Source: CAKRPJ01 sp934376955
Lineage (GTDB): Bacteria > Bacillota > Clostridia > Lachnospirales > Lachnospiraceae
Assembly: GCA_934376955.1 (NCBI GenBank)
Contig: CAKRPJ010000031.1
Coordinates: 1-26,016, forward strand
Length of the DNA stretch: 26,016 nt
Reading direction: 5' to 3'
The stretch's first letter is position 1. Each line of letters starts with the position of its first letter. The notes under the pieces were generated by a model that ran no database searches, had not been told where the DNA came from, and saw only the letters and a program-made list of their open reading frames with translations. Below are positions 7,201 through 13,740 of the stretch, one piece after another. The translations under genes were made by a program, and so were the position numbers.

Positions 7201-7773
7201 TTATCCGTAAAAATGTTCTGCCAGCAACTCTGCCGCACAGGCCACAAGCTCAGAACACGGCCTCTTTTCATAATAGGCTTTTGTCCGTTCCTCCGGGATC
7301 GGAGCGTTATCTACCTTCAGTCCGCTTAAAAGCTCGCGGCAGATATAGCTTCCGTTACGCTCCTTAAAGGCCCCTGCAAGCGATTGTACGCGTGCATAGT
7401 GTTCTGCCTTGGCCTCCTTTGCATTCGGGCTCGCATAGCCCTCCAGAGCCCCACAGACGATTGCCATGCCGCTCACACAGCCGCACACCTCCCGCAGCCT
7501 TCCAAGACCGCCTCCAAAGGACGAGGAAAGGCGGGCCACGGTGTCTTTATCCATCCCCATCTCCTCGGAAAACGCAAGGACTACTGACTGAGCACAGTTG
7601 TACCCTTCTTCAAACAACGCCTTCGCCCTGTCCCCGTATGCCTTTATCCGATCTGTCCCTTGAGCCTGATCTGTTTTCTGATCTGTTTTCTGTTCCATTT
7701 TCAGCTCACCTTTCCGTTCAATTTTCTGATCGTCTATTTGTTCGGCTTGTTGTTCGGCTTTTAAATCAATCAT
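7201..7773 (-). CDS. C_GCAxxG_C_C family protein
   Basis: A 190-aa member of the C_GCAxxG_C_C family, small cysteine-rich proteins thought to be redox- or metal-related; the biochemical role is not established. The cysteine pattern is visible in AKALFEEGYNCAQSVVLAF, then FGGGLGRLREVCGCVSGMA, GSYICRELL and a C-terminal RPCSELVACAAELL. The start at 7773 is chosen because GAGGAGG lies before it. An alternative ATG at 7698 also has a fair site (AAAGGTGA) and would drop a hydrophilic, Gln/Lys/Asp-rich lead of 25 residues; an ATG at 7818 lacks a site. The lead contains a short QKTD duplication, so it may be a repeat-derived extension. No clear promoter or terminator was found. Confidence 0.85.
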   Translation of the reverse strand: MIDLKAEQQAEQIDDQKIERKGELKMEQKTDQKTDQAQGTDRIKAYGDRAKALFEEGYNCAQSVVLAFSEEMGMDKDTVARLSSSFGGGLGRLREVCGCVSGMAIVCGALEGYASPNAKEAKAEHYARVQSLAGAFKERNGSYICRELLSGLKVDNAPIPEERTKAYYEKRPCSELVACAAELLAEHFYG

Positions 7774-7861
7774 GTTTCTCTGCCTCCTCTGTAATATTCT
7801 GATATATTGTTCATGCATCTTGACTGCAATTCCCTCTGTATATCGATCTATAATGCAAAAC

Positions 7862-7886
7862 AGATTGTGAATATCCGCTCGACTTG
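7862..7886 (+). repeat. possible 3' fragment of the structured repeat element
   Basis: The plus strand matches the 3' end of copy C (loop and right arm of P5, GAATATCCGCT, then GACTTGA against GACGTCA). It is short and the left arm is missing, so it may be a decayed remnant or chance. Confidence 0.3.
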
Positions 7887-7918
7887 AAATTTTTCATTTC
7901 TCTGCTTTGCTTTTTATA

Positions 7919-7947
7919 TTGAATTTTTTACTTCTCTATGGTAAAAT
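7919..7947 (+). promoter_or_regulatory. sigma-A promoter for tRNA-Gln
   Basis: TTGAAT (7919-7924), 17-bp spacer, TAAAAT (7942-7947), about 16 bp before the mature tRNA 5' end. The spacing is ideal for a stable-RNA promoter. Confidence 0.75.
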
Positions 7948-7962
7948 ACATTTGCTATGCTT

Positions 7963-8034
7963 TGGGCCATCGCCAAGCGGTAAGGCACAGGACTTTGACT
8001 CCTGCATTCGAGGGTTCGAATCCCGCTGGCCCAG
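7963..8034 (+). tRNA. tRNA-Gln (TTG)
   Basis: Acceptor stem TGGGCCA (7963-7969) with TGGCCCA (8027-8033) and discriminator G. Anticodon stem CAGGA/TCCTG with loop CTTTGAC gives anticodon TTG (7995-7997). The T-loop GGTTCGAATCC is present and CCA is not encoded. The U1-A72 end is usual for bacterial tRNA-Gln. It is transcribed alone with its own promoter and terminator. Confidence 0.95.
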
Positions 8035-8048
8035 CTTGCTCTATAAAA

Positions 8049-8108
8049 GATCACCTTTCTTACGATAGTGACTGAACAACTCTATTGTAACGGAAAGGTG
8101 ATTTTTTT
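8049..8108 (+). terminator. terminator after tRNA-Gln
   Basis: ATCACCTTTC (8050-8059) pairs with GAAAGGTGAT (8093-8102), extended inward by TTACGATAG with CTATTGTAA, followed by a T run at 8101-8108. Confidence 0.85.
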
Positions 8109-8118
8109 GCTCTATAAG

Positions 8119-8146
8119 AAAAACCCCGCAGCCATAAGCTACGGGG
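8119..8146 (-). terminator. terminator of the minus-strand tRNA operon
   Basis: On the minus strand CCCCGTAGC pairs with GCTGCGGGG around a short loop, followed by TTTTTC. It lies just after tRNA-His, the last gene of the operon. Confidence 0.85.
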
Positions 8147-8153
8147 TAAATCG

Positions 8154-8228
8154 GGTGGATACAGGGATTCGAACCCTGGGCCTCCAGAGCCACAATCTGG
8201 CGCGCTAACCAGCTGCGCTATATCCACC
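8154..8228 (-). tRNA. tRNA-His (GTG)
   Basis: Minus strand: acceptor GTGGATA/TATCCAC with the extra G-1 opposite a C discriminator, the hallmark of tRNA-His. Anticodon stem CCAGA/TCTGG with loop TTGTGGC gives anticodon GTG. The T-arm has GGTTCGAATCC. CCA is not encoded. Fourth and last gene of the tRNA operon. Confidence 0.95.
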
Positions 8229-8256
8229 ATATTAAATTTAAGGCTTTCGCCTCAAA

Positions 8257-8330
<74 letters not shown>

Positions 8331-8334
8331 ATAC

Positions 8335-8405
8335 AGCGGGTGATGGGAATCGAACCCACGTATCCAGCTTGGAAGGCTGGTGTTCTACCATTGAACTACA
8401 CCCGC
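8335..8405 (-). tRNA. tRNA-Gly (TCC)
   Basis: Minus strand: acceptor GCGGGTG/CACCCGC, anticodon stem CCAGC/GCTGG with loop CTTCCAA giving TCC, T-arm GGTTCGATTCC, discriminator T. CCA is not encoded. Second gene of the operon; only a few bases separate it from tRNA-Arg. Confidence 0.95.
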
Positions 8406-8454
8406 AGAACTCTCAGAAGCATTCACATAAGCTTTGTTTTCTATTTAGAAAACA

Positions 8455-8529
8455 TCGGGGTGACAGGATTCGAACCTGCGACTTCCTGGTCCCAAACCAG
8501 GCGCTCTAGCCAAGCTGAGCCACACCCCG
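8455..8529 (-). tRNA. tRNA-Pro (TGG)
   Basis: Minus strand: acceptor CGGGGTG/CACCCCG with discriminator A, D-arm GTGGCTCAGCTTGGCTAGAG, anticodon stem CCTGG/CCAGG with loop TTTGGGA giving TGG, T-loop GGTTCGAATCC. CCA is not encoded. First gene of the operon, with a consensus promoter upstream. Confidence 0.95.
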
Positions 8530-8581
8530 CTTTTCAAAAACGCCCTGTTTTCATTGTTTAACGCTCCTGAACGCAAGTGAT

Positions 8582-8610
8582 ATTATATATTAGAACAAAA
8601 CATTTGTCAA
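8582..8610 (-). promoter_or_regulatory. consensus sigma-A promoter for the tRNA operon
   Basis: On the minus strand TTGACA (8605-8610), a 17-bp spacer and TATAAT (8582-8587): both hexamers match consensus exactly, as expected for a strong stable-RNA promoter driving Pro-Gly-Arg-His. Confidence 0.92.
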
Positions 8611-8653
8611 CAGTTTTTCGAGTTTTTTTATCGTTTTTTTTATTTTTATTTTT

Positions 8654-9169
8654 CTATCCTGTTATAAGCTCATCATCCCGGAGATAGCAGATTGTAAAAT
8701 GTGCTTCTCCGTATCTGTCCAGCTCCATCAGCATATAGGACGGAAGTCGCCCATCCTGTCTCGGATAGGAAAGACTGCCCGGATTCAAAACCACCAGCCC
8801 ATCCTCACAGTATTCCAGATATGGCTTGTGCGTATGCCCGAACATGGCGATATCCACCTTCCGCGATCTGGCCTCATCCTTGATCCCTTCCGTTCCAAGC
8901 GTCACACCATATAAATGCCCATGGGTCAGGAAAGCGCGATATTTCCCGATAGAGATCTCCTTCTCCTTATCCGAAAAGGAAAAGAAATCATTATTGCCGC
9001 GGATCACATGGATCACGCAGGCGTCATTATTGATCCATTCCCGGAAATAATCCTCGCTTCCCTCGGTATCACCAAGATGTATCAGCATATCGAACGGAGC
9101 TGTCTTTTCAATTACTGTCCTCAGATTCCTGTCTCTCCTGTGTGTATCACTGACGATCAAAATCTTCAT
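8654..9169 (-). CDS. yfcE: YfcE/MJ0936 family metallophosphodiesterase
   Basis: Calcineurin-like phosphodiesterase of the YfcE/MJ0936 family, 171 aa, cytosolic, with two metal ions; members act on model phosphodiesters and the natural substrate is not settled. The full motif set is present: D8 and H10 (VSDTH), D34 (HLGDTEG), N60 (RGNND), H82 and H84 (THGH), and GHTH with H111 and H113. NPGSLSYPR near the end is also typical. The ATG lies 1 bp after the rdgB stop codon, with GGGG of the shared TAGGGGAA acting as ribosome binding site, so the two are translationally coupled. RdgB followed by YfcE is a common pair in Clostridia. It is the last gene of the operon; no hairpin terminator is evident after it, only an A/T-rich stretch. 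Confidence 0.93.
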   Translation of the reverse strand: MKILIVSDTHRRDRNLRTVIEKTAPFDMLIHLGDTEGSEDYFREWINNDACVIHVIRGNNDFFSFSDKEKEISIGKYRAFLTHGHLYGVTLGTEGIKDEARSRKVDIAMFGHTHKPYLEYCEDGLVVLNPGSLSYPRQDGRLPSYMLMELDRYGEAHFTICYLRDDELITG

Positions 9170-9170
9170 G

Positions 9171-9773
9171 TTATTCCCCTAATTCCTGTTTCAAGCGCTC
9201 CTTCATTGCACGGAGAGCTTTTCCACGATGACTGATAGCGTTCTTTTCCTCCATTGTGATCTCCGCAGAGGTCTTTCCATACTCCGGAAGCATAAGGATC
9301 GGATCATAGCCAAAACCGCCGGCTCCCGCCGGCTCATGGGCGATCCGGCCTTCCATCGTTCCTCTCGTCGTGATTATTTTTCCGTCCGGAAGCACTGCTG
9401 CTATAACACACGCAAATCTTGCTGTCCTCTTGTCCTCCGGCACTCCCTCCAGACGTCCGATCAGGTTCCGGTTCTTGATCTCATAAGAGGTATCCTCTCC
9501 CATATATCTTGCAGAATACACTCCCGGCTCTCCATTCAGATAGTCGATCTCAAGGCCGGAGTCGTCTGCCAGTACGATCCCGCCTGTTTTTTCCCATACC
9601 GCCTTTGCCTTGATCACAGCATTATCCTCGAAGGTTTCTCCGTCCTCCACGATGTCCACGCAGACACCCGCTTCCTTCATCGATAAGACCTCTGTGCAAA
9701 GGTCTTTTAAAATTTCGCGGATCTCCCGCATCTTTCCTGCATTCGATGTTGCAAACACAATTTTATGATCCAT
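9171..9773 (-). CDS. rdgB: RdgB/HAM1 non-canonical purine NTP pyrophosphatase
   Basis: House-cleaning dITP/XTP pyrophosphatase, 200 aa, which hydrolyses deaminated purine nucleoside triphosphates to the monophosphate and PPi and so prevents their entry into DNA. Motifs in order: ATSNAGKMREI (residues 8-18, phosphate binding), FEDNAVIKAKA (48-58), LADDSGLEID (68-77, metal site and catalytic Asp), PGVYSARY (83-90), GGFGYDPI (about 152-159) and SHRGKALR (181-188). Length and order match the family. The start has GAGG before it, and 16 bp separate it from the upstream protease gene. Cotranscribed with yfcE and probably with the RNA methyltransferase. Confidence 0.95.
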   Translation of the reverse strand: MDHKIVFATSNAGKMREIREILKDLCTEVLSMKEAGVCVDIVEDGETFEDNAVIKAKAVWEKTGGIVLADDSGLEIDYLNGEPGVYSARYMGEDTSYEIKNRNLIGRLEGVPEDKRTARFACVIAAVLPDGKIITTRGTMEGRIAHEPAGAGGFGYDPILMLPEYGKTSAEITMEEKNAISHRGKALRAMKERLKQELGE

Positions 9774-9789
9774 TTTTATTTCCTCATTT

Positions 9790-11409
9790 CTATTGCGGAT
9801 CCCTGCTCCGCTTTGTATACACCTTCAGGCATATATTGGCATCCAGCTGCTCCTCGACGCGTTTCCATTCGACACCATCAGCACTAATATACCCTTCTCC
9901 GTCACTCGTGTCAACATTTGCCGATCTTCCGGTCCCACGGTATTCGATCGCTGCCGGCTGTACTGTTCCCGGTGAGTAAAGCTCTGCCGCAACGGCAAAG
10001 CGTTCTCCCTTCTTTATATTAAGTCCTTCCTCGAAAGCAATCGTATAATATCCGGCCTCCGGTAAGGTTCCGGTAACCACAGTTGTTCCTGACGATGCTG
10101 TTGTTCCTGACGGTTCCGTTGTTCCTGCTGACGCCGTTGTTCCTGACGATGCCGTTGTTCCTGACGATGCCGTTGTTCCTGACGACGATGTTGTCTTATC
10201 GCGAAGACAGTTTTCCAGTGCCTGCTCCGTCATCTCTTTTTCCGGAACCGGAAATACCCACAGTCGGTAAGATGTATTTGGCTTAAGCGCATAAAAGCCT
10301 GCTGCCCTCATCGTTTCATCTGCAGCTGCCTCATACACATTGGCGATCCAAACCGAAGGAGAGCCATACCCCAGCTGTCCCGTCCATCCGCCAAGATCAG
10401 CCTGATAGATCGCATCATAATTATCCGTCGGCTCGATCCCGGAATACAATGCATTATAGCGTCCGATCTTTGTATCCTCGTAAGAAACAAAAAAGCAGCC
10501 ATTATCTCCAAAACCTTCTCCCCAGCTGTTCAGGCACAAAAACGCCCCATCTGAGGCAGGCTTATTTGCAAAATTATTTCTGGAATATCCATCATCCCAG
10601 CCGATGATAACAATATCGTGGTTCACTTCACGATCGCCATCATAATAAAAACCGCAGGTGCTTTCCTGATAACAGGTCTTAAAAATTGCTTCCTGTCTCT
10701 CCGGCATGTATAGAGAAGTCTGCACACCTCCGAAGGTGTAGACCGCCTGCTTGATCGCCGTATAATTTTTCTCCTCCGGATATCGTATCTCCTGAATATG
10801 GCAGAGGGGCTCCGTCTCTTTGCCTACAGGCCCCTGCCATGCAAGAAAATAGGAGGAGGACACAGTATAATCCCCGCCGCTGTCATGCGTGGTTCCAAAA
10901 GCATTTTTCATGATCAGGTGATCCGCTGCCAAAGAGGATATTGCCTCGGCAGGAAAAGCCTGCTTTTTCATCGCTGCTTCAAGAGCCGATATTGCCGCAT
11001 ACGCCCAGCAGCTCGACTGATTCTTCTGGTCATACACAGTCAGCGCCTTCCCTTCCTCTCTAAGGTCATAGCGCACCGGAAGCTCTCCTGAATTTTCACC
11101 CGCTGCCCGACCCTGCACGCCTCCATTCTCGGCCAGACTTTCTTTTGAAGCTCCCTGCATAGCCATGGCTTCGGCCTGCGGCACAGACATAAAAAGTAAT
11201 ACTGCGGCCAGCAAAGCGGCTTGCAGCCGCAGCGAAGCTCCCCACAGCCTCATGGCTTGCAACCACTGTGCAGTTATCCATGACTGCGTGGATCGCATAC
11301 GCAGTACAGTTATCCGCGGCCTCATGACTCGCATCCACGGTGAAATTCCCCATGACTGTATGATCTGCGGCCGCCTTACTTTCTTACTCAGGCCTTGAAT
11401 TATTCTCAA
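9790..11409 (-). CDS. secreted papain-like (C1) cysteine protease with repeat linker
   Basis: Predicted exported cysteine protease of the papain family, 539 aa as given. The catalytic set is complete: Q128 (oxyanion) and C134 in DQKNQSSCWAYA, H264 in EVNHDIVIIGWDD, N294 in LCLNSWGEGFGDNG. A hydrophobic signal (about residues 62-75) ends at a signal-peptidase-like AEAMA. A Ser/Gly/Thr linker of six SSGTTA-like units (about residues 407-445) precedes a C-terminal beta-rich domain that may bind a ligand or the cell wall. The start is uncertain: the TTG at 11409 has GGAAGG seven bases upstream and overlaps the previous gene by 26 bp, but the first 52 residues are an odd Arg/Trp/Met-rich stretch coded by degenerate repeat DNA. 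ATG at 11253 would start near the signal but lacks a ribosome binding site. Confidence 0.88.
   Translation of the reverse strand: MRIIQGLSKKVRRPQIIQSWGISPWMRVMRPRITVLRMRSTQSWITAQWLQAMRLWGASLRLQAALLAAVLLFMSVPQAEAMAMQGASKESLAENGGVQGRAAGENSGELPVRYDLREEGKALTVYDQKNQSSCWAYAAISALEAAMKKQAFPAEAISSLAADHLIMKNAFGTTHDSGGDYTVSSSYFLAWQGPVGKETEPLCHIQEIRYPEEKNYTAIKQAVYTFGGVQTSLYMPERQEAIFKTCYQESTCGFYYDGDREVNHDIVIIGWDDGYSRNNFANKPASDGAFLCLNSWGEGFGDNGCFFVSYEDTKIGRYNALYSGIEPTDNYDAIYQADLGGWTGQLGYGSPSVWIANVYEAAADETMRAAGFYALKPNTSYRLWVFPVPEKEMTEQALENCLRDKTTSSSGTTASSGTTASSGTTASAGTTEPSGTTASSGTTVVTGTLPEAGYYTIAFEEGLNIKKGERFAVAAELYSPGTVQPAAIEYRGTGRSANVDTSDGEGYISADGVEWKRVEEQLDANICLKVYTKRSRDPQ
10082..10189 (-). repeat. 18-bp tandem repeat in the protease gene (six units)
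   Basis: Six consecutive 18-bp units (plus-strand consensus GTTGTTCCTGACGATGCC), two identical and four with substitutions, coding SSGTTA-type hexapeptides in frame. Copy-number change would lengthen or shorten the linker by six residues without a frameshift. Confidence 0.9.
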
Positions 11410-12571
11410 TGCTCTGCCTTCCCGCTCCTTTTCCCGATGGCTTCGGGCCGAGGAACTGATAGAAATAGGTTTTCATCATACCATTATAGATCTTTCTGTT
11501 TTTATCGGCTTTTCTGCCAAAATACCGCTCTGTGTCCTCATAAGATGTGATCAGATAGGCCGACCATGAATCCAGCGCCGCAAACCGTTCTCCGATCGTC
11601 TTATAAAGCTCCGGAAGGTTCTTCTTTTCCTCAATTCGCTCTCCATACGGCGGATTCGTGATCAGGAAGCCGTATTTTTTCGGATGGCTCAGCTCACTCA
11701 CCGGCCTCTGCTGAAAATGGATCAGGTGGTCTACTCCTGCTGCCTTTGCATTGGCTCTGGCCGCCCGGATAATATCGCCATCAATATCATACCCCTGAAT
11801 ATCCACATCAATATCTGTATTTACAAGATCGTTTGCCTCGTCCATGGCGGCATACCAAAACTTTCTCGGAATCAGGTTTCTCCACTCCTCCGCTAAAAAC
11901 TCCCGGTTCATCCCCGGAGCCATGTTTGCAGCCATCATAGCCGCCTCGATCGGAAATGTTCCGCTTCCGCAAAACGGATCTACAAGGATGCGATCCGGCT
12001 TCCACGGTGTCAGCATAAGCAGTGCCGCAGCCAGCGTTTCTGTAATTGGTGCCTTACTGGTCAATGTCCTGTAGCCACGCTTATGTAAAGACTCTCCGGA
12101 GGTGTCTATCGCGACTGTCACGATATCTTTATGGAGAAATACCCGCAGCGGATAAGGATTCCCATCCTCCGGGAACCATGTGATCCCATACGCACCTGCC
12201 ATTCTGGCCACCATCGCTTTTTTCATAATAGACTGAATATCCGAAGGGCTGAACAGCTTGCTCTTGATCGAAGATGCCTTGGCAACCCAGAATTTACCAT
12301 CCTGCGGGATATAACGCTCCCACTCGATCGCCTTTGTTCCCTCAAACAACTCGTCAAAGGTCTCTGCCTTAAAGCTTCCTACCTTCAGCAGGACTCTTTC
12401 CGTTGTTCTTAAGAAGATATTTGCACGGCATATTGCCTCGGCATCCCCGATAAACGTAACGCGGCCGTCCTCTACCTGGCTCACCTCATATCCAAGATCG
12501 ATGATCTCTCTTTTCATAACTGCCTCAAGCCCGAAATGGCAGGGGACAATCAGCTCAAATCTTTCCAACAC
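11384..12571 (-). CDS. THUMP-domain class I SAM-dependent rRNA methyltransferase (RlmL/YpsC-like)
   Basis: RNA N2-guanine methyltransferase of the RlmL N-terminal-half / B. subtilis YpsC type, 395 aa, expected to methylate 23S rRNA. An N-terminal THUMP domain (about residues 1-160; FELIVPCHFGLEAVMKREI at the start) is followed by a Rossmann methyltransferase with motif I VDPFCGSGTFPIEAA (about residues 197-211) and motif IV TNPPYGER (about 307-314), the catalytic tetrapeptide NPPY of N2-guanine methylases. The start is a non-ATG codon: GTG at 12571 or the adjacent TTG at 12568, both behind GGAGAG. A consensus-like promoter lies 59 bp upstream. First gene of an operon continuing into the C1 protease (overlap), rdgB and yfcE. 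Confidence 0.93.
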   Translation of the reverse strand: MLERFELIVPCHFGLEAVMKREIIDLGYEVSQVEDGRVTFIGDAEAICRANIFLRTTERVLLKVGSFKAETFDELFEGTKAIEWERYIPQDGKFWVAKASSIKSKLFSPSDIQSIMKKAMVARMAGAYGITWFPEDGNPYPLRVFLHKDIVTVAIDTSGESLHKRGYRTLTSKAPITETLAAALLMLTPWKPDRILVDPFCGSGTFPIEAAMMAANMAPGMNREFLAEEWRNLIPRKFWYAAMDEANDLVNTDIDVDIQGYDIDGDIIRAARANAKAAGVDHLIHFQQRPVSELSHPKKYGFLITNPPYGERIEEKKNLPELYKTIGERFAALDSWSAYLITSYEDTERYFGRKADKNRKIYNGMMKTYFYQFLGPKPSGKGAGRQSIENNSRPE

Positions 12572-12629
12572 GTTCTCTCCGTTTCTTTATATATTTTTAG
12601 TCTGATCCCTCTTGCTGTCTTATACCAAT

Positions 12630-12658
12630 ATTTTATAATCTCATATACCCTATGTCAA
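12630..12658 (-). promoter_or_regulatory. sigma-A promoter for the methyltransferase-protease-rdgB-yfcE operon
   Basis: On the minus strand TTGACA (12653-12658), 17-bp spacer, TAAAAT (12630-12635). No stop-gene terminator or second promoter is obvious downstream before 8654, which supports one four-gene transcript. Confidence 0.82.
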
Positions 12659-12736
12659 ATGCTTTCTCACAACACCCTCAGCACTTGCTCCGACAGCTCA
12701 GGCTGCGTCAACCCGGTAAAGCCACCCGAACCACCC

Positions 12737-13048
12737 TCAGTCCGCAGTCATGTGCCTGCCTCTATAATACATAAGGCCGCCGTACACATTAACTGTCCGG
12801 TATCCCATGCCGGACAGCTCGCGTGCCGCCAGCATGCTGTTCGAGCCATGGGCACAATAAACAAGAATGATCTTGTCCTTTGAAAGCAGCTCCGGTGCCC
12901 GGAACAGCTCCTCATAAGGCAGATTGACCGCTCCCTCTAAATGTCCCCTTCTGTACTCCTCATTTTCCCGTACATCCACCAGAATATAATGGTCTCCGCC
13001 TGTATCAAGGATTCTTTCCAGCTGTCGCATCGATATATTTTGAAACAT
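12737..13048 (-). CDS. single-domain rhodanese-like protein
   Basis: A 103-aa single rhodanese domain, cytosolic, of the kind that carries persulfide sulfur. VDVRENEEYRRGHLEGAVNLP (about residues 24-44) is the CH2A-type signature, and the active-site loop is VYCAHGSNS with C65; the loop length fits sulfurtransferases rather than Cdc25-like phosphatases. GYRTVNVYGGL near the end matches the family C-terminus. The start at 13048 follows AGGAGA at good spacing; the open frame continues to 13216 but that extension has no ribosome binding site. Candidate promoter 13079-13107. No linked sulfur gene is present, so its partner is unknown. Confidence 0.9.
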   Translation of the reverse strand: MFQNISMRQLERILDTGGDHYILVDVRENEEYRRGHLEGAVNLPYEELFRAPELLSKDKIILVYCAHGSNSMLAARELSGMGYRTVNVYGGLMYYRGRHMTAD

Positions 13049-13078
13049 ATTTTTCTCCTGCCTGCTTGTCTTAATAAC

Positions 13079-13107
13079 ATTATATGATACCGAGGACAAA
13101 AGGTCAT
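13079..13107 (-). promoter_or_regulatory. candidate promoter for the rhodanese gene
   Basis: On the minus strand ATGACC (13102-13107), 17 bp, TATAAT (13079-13084): a perfect -10 and a 4-of-6 -35, about 30 bp before the start codon. Confidence 0.5.
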
Positions 13108-13254
13108 AAATCCGACGCAAGCTTGTGAGAGTACAAAATAGTTCGAGATCGGAAGGGGCAAAATACCTTTTGACCCTTTGACTCGCAGTTACATTGTCAC
13201 AAAAAGAGAGCGTCACAAAACAGGTTTATCCACAAAGGATCTCCATATTTTGCG

Positions 13255-13440
13255 ACGCCCTCCTCACATTATTATCACGGGAAAGCTTACTTCCCGGAAG
13301 GATTTTTCACGGAGAGATTATTTCCCCAAAAAATTACCTCGCGGATAGATTTCTTCCGGAAAGATTGCCTCGCGTTAGTTTTTTTCGGAAGTATTTTTTT
13401 CGAAAAAAATATCTCCCGACAGAGTTATTTCCCGGATGAA
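13255..13440. repeat. degenerate short-repeat region with a 20-bp palindrome
   Basis: This gene-free stretch consists of imperfect units built on CGGAWAGATT / CCTCGCG / TTCCC motifs at irregular spacing. It includes a perfect palindrome TATTTTTTTCGAAAAAAATA at 13392-13411. On the minus strand it begins within the end of the small Asn/Ser-rich gene and shows broken in-frame pieces such as RGNLSGRNLSARGN, so it may be decayed repeat coding DNA. Nothing else was seen between 13108 and 13254. Confidence 0.5.
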
Positions 13441-13676
13441 TTTTTGCTGTTTCTGCTGTTATCAGAGCCGCTGTAGTTCTTCCCCCGGCAGTCCTGTGCT
13501 CCGTAATCCTGCGCTTTGTAATCCTGAGATCTGTAGTCCTGTTCATCCTGTTCCGGTCTGCCGGAGTTCTGACCGCCTCTTTTTCCGGAAGTTCTGCCAT
13601 TCCGGCTATTATCAGAGCTGTTGTAATTCTTGCTGCTGTTCTGCTCGTCATAATTCTGGTCGTTGTTTCTTGACAT
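13425..13676 (-). CDS. small Asn/Ser/Gln-rich low-complexity protein
   Basis: An 83-aa hydrophilic protein of unknown function with no membrane segment or recognisable domain. The start is well supported by AGGAGGT nine bases before ATG. Composition is dominated by N, S, D, Q, G and R. Two internal repeats are visible: KNYNSSDNSRN near residue 16 is echoed by KNYSGSDNSRN near 66, and the centre has QDYRSQDYKAQDYGAQDC. The reading frame is open and follows the MATE gene by 64 bp on the same strand. It could be a disordered spore or envelope component or a repeat-born ORF; sequence alone does not decide. An overlapping frame (13334-13705) lacks a ribosome binding site. Confidence 0.55.
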   Translation of the reverse strand: MSRNNDQNYDEQNSSKNYNSSDNSRNGRTSGKRGGQNSGRPEQDEQDYRSQDYKAQDYGAQDCRGKNYSGSDNSRNSKNSSGK

Positions 13677-13740
13677 TTTGAAGTACCTCCTGAGATGTTT
13701 TTCATTAATTACACAGCTAGTATGGCACTTCTGTAAAAAA

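Noticed and set aside
13334..13705. 123-aa minus-strand frame overlapping the small Asn/Ser-rich gene
   Set aside because: It lacks its own ribosome binding site, while the 83-aa frame has AGGAGGT at ideal spacing; the Thr/Arg-rich translation is a frame shadow of the repeats.
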